A stretch of DNA of 7,219 nt from a bacterium (GTDB lineage: Bacteria > Bacteroidota > Ignavibacteria > Kapaibacteriales > UBA961): positions 1-7,219 of the forward strand of contig JALHLL010000180.1 of assembly GCA_022844575.1 (NCBI GenBank), in the 5' to 3' direction. Position numbers and translations under genes: made by a program. Below the pieces are notes generated by a model. It was given only the letters and a program-made list of their open reading frames with translations, had not been told where the DNA came from and did no database searches. Of the stretch, positions 4,623-7,219 are shown piece after piece (position 1 is the first letter of the stretch; each line of letters opens with the position of its first letter).

Positions 4623-7219
4623 TTAAACCTTACTCTTCGTTTTCCTTTTAGTCGGTTTTTCTTTAGTAAACAAGTTTGCCGTATATTTTTCGTATAGCTC
4701 AAATAGAAACTCCATTCTGTTTGCTTCGCTGGTGAATGGTTGCGCTCTGTATGCCAAGTCCACCGCTTTATCCAATTCATTATGTGCCTTTACCAATGCC
4801 GGCGGCATGGTGAGTGGGTCATACAAATCGGCAAGAGAACTGTTAGGGAATAATGCCCGTGCATCTAAAACTTTTTGCGCTTTTTCCTCAATTACTTTTA
4901 TTTGCTTTTCCAATGGATTTTCAGGCCAAGGATAATTATTATAAACTATATCTTTGGAGTAACGAAAATCACTTTTCAAACGACCACAAGTTGTTCTTAC
5001 CCAAGCCATGTGCATGGATGACATTAAGACTCCAAAGTGGAACAAACTCGCATCCGAAACAATATAAACACTATTGCTTGGAATAAAATCTTTGCTTAAA
5101 AAGGCAAAAGGAATATACTTTCTATTTTCCGACGTTGTTGCCGGAATTACAATAAATGTATTAGGATTTCTTAAATCCCTGAACTGATATGGCCTTTCAG
5201 CAAGCTTCCGCGTATCAGCAAACGGACTCTTCAACCTATTCTCCTTACAATTTTTAATTCTCTCGTGTAAAACCGGAAGTTCTCTTATCTCTTTGAAATC
5301 ATCTACTATCCAAAAACAATATCTATTTATACCATTGATAAATTCGCGTCCACTTACTAAATTTTTAATAAATTTTCCCCCTTTAGGTTCTTTTATCAAA
5401 TATTCATTTTTCTCTTCTTCTGATAAAATTAAGAACCCGCCATCAGTTGGCTGATTTCCTTTAAATACTTGAGGAACATTACAAATAGGGTTTGATTTTT
5501 TATTAATTAAAAAATCCTTTGCATCAATTAGATAAGGGTTGATATTTTTGACCTTGATTTCGTGAGCTTCTCCTTTAATGTCTTCATATTCGAAAATACT
5601 TTTGTTTGCTGTGTCAAAGTTCGCAAAGGCAATTATCACACAATAAACGGCTGCATTGCCTTTAGCCTCATTACTCCATTTAAAAGTTCGGTGGGCAAAA
5701 TGTATTTTTAGTTTGTATTTATTTAGCATTTGTCCCCAAAGAATACTTGTTTGTTCACCCTGAACTATGGAATTAGTCGAAACAAATGCCACTTTAATCC
5801 TTGTATCCTGTATATATTTTGCCGCCTTTATATACCAACCTGTGACATAATCCAAGACTCCGCTTCCTTGAATATTATTTAACTGTCTGATAATTGCGTC
5901 ACGTTGGTTCTGGTTCATAATATTAGAACCAATAAAAGGGGGATTACCGAATATATAGTTAAATTTTATTTCATTTGATTGTTTGGGTTTGCCTTTGTGT
6001 ACTGAATAGGAATTTACTTGTACATTTACCTCTCCATATTGTAGCGTCGGCTCATTAGCTACATAAATATTTGCATGGTCGGCAATCACATCTATTGTAT
6101 TCATTGGGTTTAACAAGGTTTGCCATTCTATTTCCAAAGCATCTCCATGAACAATAGTCGCGGCTTTTTTCAAGGGTAATCGTACATAATATTGTCCGAA
6201 TTCATTGCTTACCATCATATTCATTTGGTGGTCTATTAACCACATGGCAACTTCCGCTATTCGTGCCGGAAACTCCTCATATTCTATTCCGTAAAATTGG
6301 TCAACATCCACCCAAATAATATCTTTAACATCCAATACACCTTGTCCTGATGTATGTAATACTCTTAATATATCCAATTCAAGTAAACGTAATTCCCTAT
6401 AAGTAATAACAAGAAAATTACCACAACCGCAGGCAGGGTCAAGAAAGGTAAGTGAACGTATTTTTTTATGAAATTCCGTCAGTTTTTTTGTTCGCGCCGC
6501 CCCTTTCGATGCACCTTGTACAATCTCGTTAAACTCTTGGCGCAATTCATCCAAAAACAATGGTGTGATAAGTTTTAATATATTCTTTTCGCTTGTATAA
6601 TGCGCTCCCAGATTACGCCTTTCTTGCGGATTCATCACACTCTGAAACATTGAGCCGAAAATAGCGGGCGATATTTTGCTCCAATCCAAATAACAACAAT
6701 TAAGCAAAGATGTACGCATTTTGCTGTCAAAATTTGCTGTCGGTAAATTTTCCTCAAATAATTTGCCATTCACATACGGAAAATCGGCAAGTTGTTCATC
6801 CAAATTCTTAAATCGTTTATCGTTCGGTGTATTAAGTACCTGAAAAAGTTCCTGCAATCGTGCCGCAAGGTCGCTGCCGTCTTCATTTGTCCTTTGTTCT
6901 ATATAATCCTGAAATTGTTGTTTACTGAAAATGGTGGTGTCTTCGGCAAATAAGCAAAAAAGTAAACGTACTAAATACACTTCCAAAGGATGACCTGTAT
7001 AGCCGATTTCTTCCAGACGGTCATGAAGTTTACCCATTAACTCTGCCGCTTTTATATTCGCGGGGTCTTGTTCCTTATATACCCTTTTCTGATACCCGAC
7101 CAAATAGGCAAAGTGCTGTACATTGTGTACAAGGTCATGTAGTACAAACTCTATCGTATTATTTTCTTCAAGGTCATATAAACGGAAATGCTCAAAGTCG
7201 CATACAAGAATATATTTCG
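4623..7219 (-). CDS. MmeI-like type IIL restriction-modification protein (N-terminus beyond window)
   Basis: About 864 residues are visible, and the reading frame is open to the window edge, so the true start lies outside; the TTG at 7103 is an internal leucine codon. Residues are counted from the edge. KYILVCDFEHFRLYDL (1-16) and EQDPANIKAAE (49-59) belong to the N-terminal and helical spacer regions of MmeI-family proteins. GAHYTS (204-209) is methyltransferase motif X. DPACGCGNF (260-268) is the SAM-binding motif I, and GNPPF (424-428) is motif IV of a gamma-class N6-adenine methyltransferase. The target-recognition region follows, with GRLKSDFRYS (745-754) and YNNYPWPE (759-766), hallmarks of this family, and a lysine-rich tail. 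MmeI itself has 919 residues and carries restriction, modification and recognition in one chain, so only about 100 residues should be missing. Those hold the PD-(D/E)XK nuclease site, so cleavage activity cannot be judged here. No separate specificity or nuclease gene lies downstream. Confidence 0.9.
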   Translation of the reverse strand, partial: KYILVCDFEHFRLYDLEENNTIEFVLHDLVHNVQHFAYLVGYQKRVYKEQDPANIKAAELMGKLHDRLEEIGYTGHPLEVYLVRLLFCLFAEDTTIFSKQQFQDYIEQRTNEDGSDLAARLQELFQVLNTPNDKRFKNLDEQLADFPYVNGKLFEENLPTANFDSKMRTSLLNCCYLDWSKISPAIFGSMFQSVMNPQERRNLGAHYTSEKNILKLITPLFLDELRQEFNEIVQGASKGAARTKKLTEFHKKIRSLTFLDPACGCGNFLVITYRELRLLELDILRVLHTSGQGVLDVKDIIWVDVDQFYGIEYEEFPARIAEVAMWLIDHQMNMMVSNEFGQYYVRLPLKKAATIVHGDALEIEWQTLLNPMNTIDVIADHANIYVANEPTLQYGEVNVQVNSYSVHKGKPKQSNEIKFNYIFGNPPFIGSNIMNQNQRDAIIRQLNNIQGSGVLDYVTGWYIKAAKYIQDTRIKVAFVSTNSIVQGEQTSILWGQMLNKYKLKIHFAHRTFKWSNEAKGNAAVYCVIIAFANFDTANKSIFEYEDIKGEAHEIKVKNINPYLIDAKDFLINKKSNPICNVPQVFKGNQPTDGGFLILSEEEKNEYLIKEPKGGKFIKNLVSGREFINGINRYCFWIVDDFKEIRELPVLHERIKNCKENRLKSPFADTRKLAERPYQFRDLRNPNTFIVIPATTSENRKYIPFAFLSKDFIPSNSVYIVSDASLFHFGVLMSSMHMAWVRTTCGRLKSDFRYSKDIVYNNYPWPENPLEKQIKVIEEKAQKVLDARALFPNSSLADLYDPLTMPPALVKAHNELDKAVDLAYRAQPFTSEANRMEFLFELYEKYTANLFTKEKPTKRKTKSKV

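Noticed and set aside
4265..4780. - strand ORFs of 95 and 73 aa between the secreted gene and the MmeI-like gene
   Set aside because: The first is antisense to the T9SS sorting domain and runs through the terminator hairpin. The second overlaps the end of the MmeI-like gene in another frame. Neither has domain-like sequence.
7101..7103. TTG at 7103 as the start of the MmeI-like gene
   Set aside because: The frame continues upstream to the window edge with 38 more codons of family-like sequence (KYILVCDFEHFRLYDL), so this TTG is internal.
1..7219. CRISPR arrays, tRNA/rRNA genes, insertion sequences or attachment sites
   Set aside because: No regularly spaced repeats, transposase-like frames, terminal inverted repeats or tRNA-like cloverleaf were seen by eye on either strand.

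Overview
The window looks like an AT-rich bacterial chromosome segment from the Bacteroidota/Chlorobiota (FCB) side of the tree, perhaps Ignavibacteria- or Kapabacteria-like. The best evidence is a secreted protein that ends in a type IX secretion (T9SS) type A sorting domain, a system essentially confined to that superphylum. Low use of Shine-Dalgarno sequences at most visible starts fits as well. The exact lineage cannot be fixed from this sequence alone.

Layout. (1) Positions 1-272, + strand: the last ~90 codons of uvrA (nucleotide excision repair), which enters from the left. (2) Positions 314-1931, - strand: a compact three-gene run, read right to left, of a small HicB-like protein, a short protein resembling the polyhydroxyalkanoic-acid system (PHA_gran_rgn) family, and a class III (CaiB/BaiF) CoA-transferase. 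The neighbouring genes overlap by 52 and 4 nt, so this is probably one translationally coupled operon. It converges on uvrA across a 41-bp gap. (3) Positions 1932-2534: about 600 bp with no intact gene. It contains a broken remnant of a hybrid sensor histidine kinase: half of an ATPase domain joined to the tail of a receiver domain, with a frameshift. (4) Positions 2535-4469, + strand: a 644-aa secreted Asp-box (BNR) beta-propeller protein with a signal peptide and T9SS sorting domain. It starts at GTG behind a strong Shine-Dalgarno sequence. (5) Positions 4505-4534: a 13-bp hairpin with a UUCG loop, placed to terminate transcription from both sides. (6) Positions 4623-7219, - strand: the C-terminal ~864 residues of an MmeI-like (type IIL) restriction-modification protein, cut by the right edge of the window.

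The genes do not form one pathway. The window combines housekeeping repair (uvrA), a small acyl-CoA/PHA-flavoured operon, a secreted protein and a single-polypeptide DNA modification/restriction enzyme, with a pseudogene scar between the operon and the secreted gene. I see no convincing new multi-gene system. The points most worth following up are the kinase scar, the overlapping HicB-like/PHA-like pair, and the unread N-terminus and specificity of the MmeI-like enzyme.
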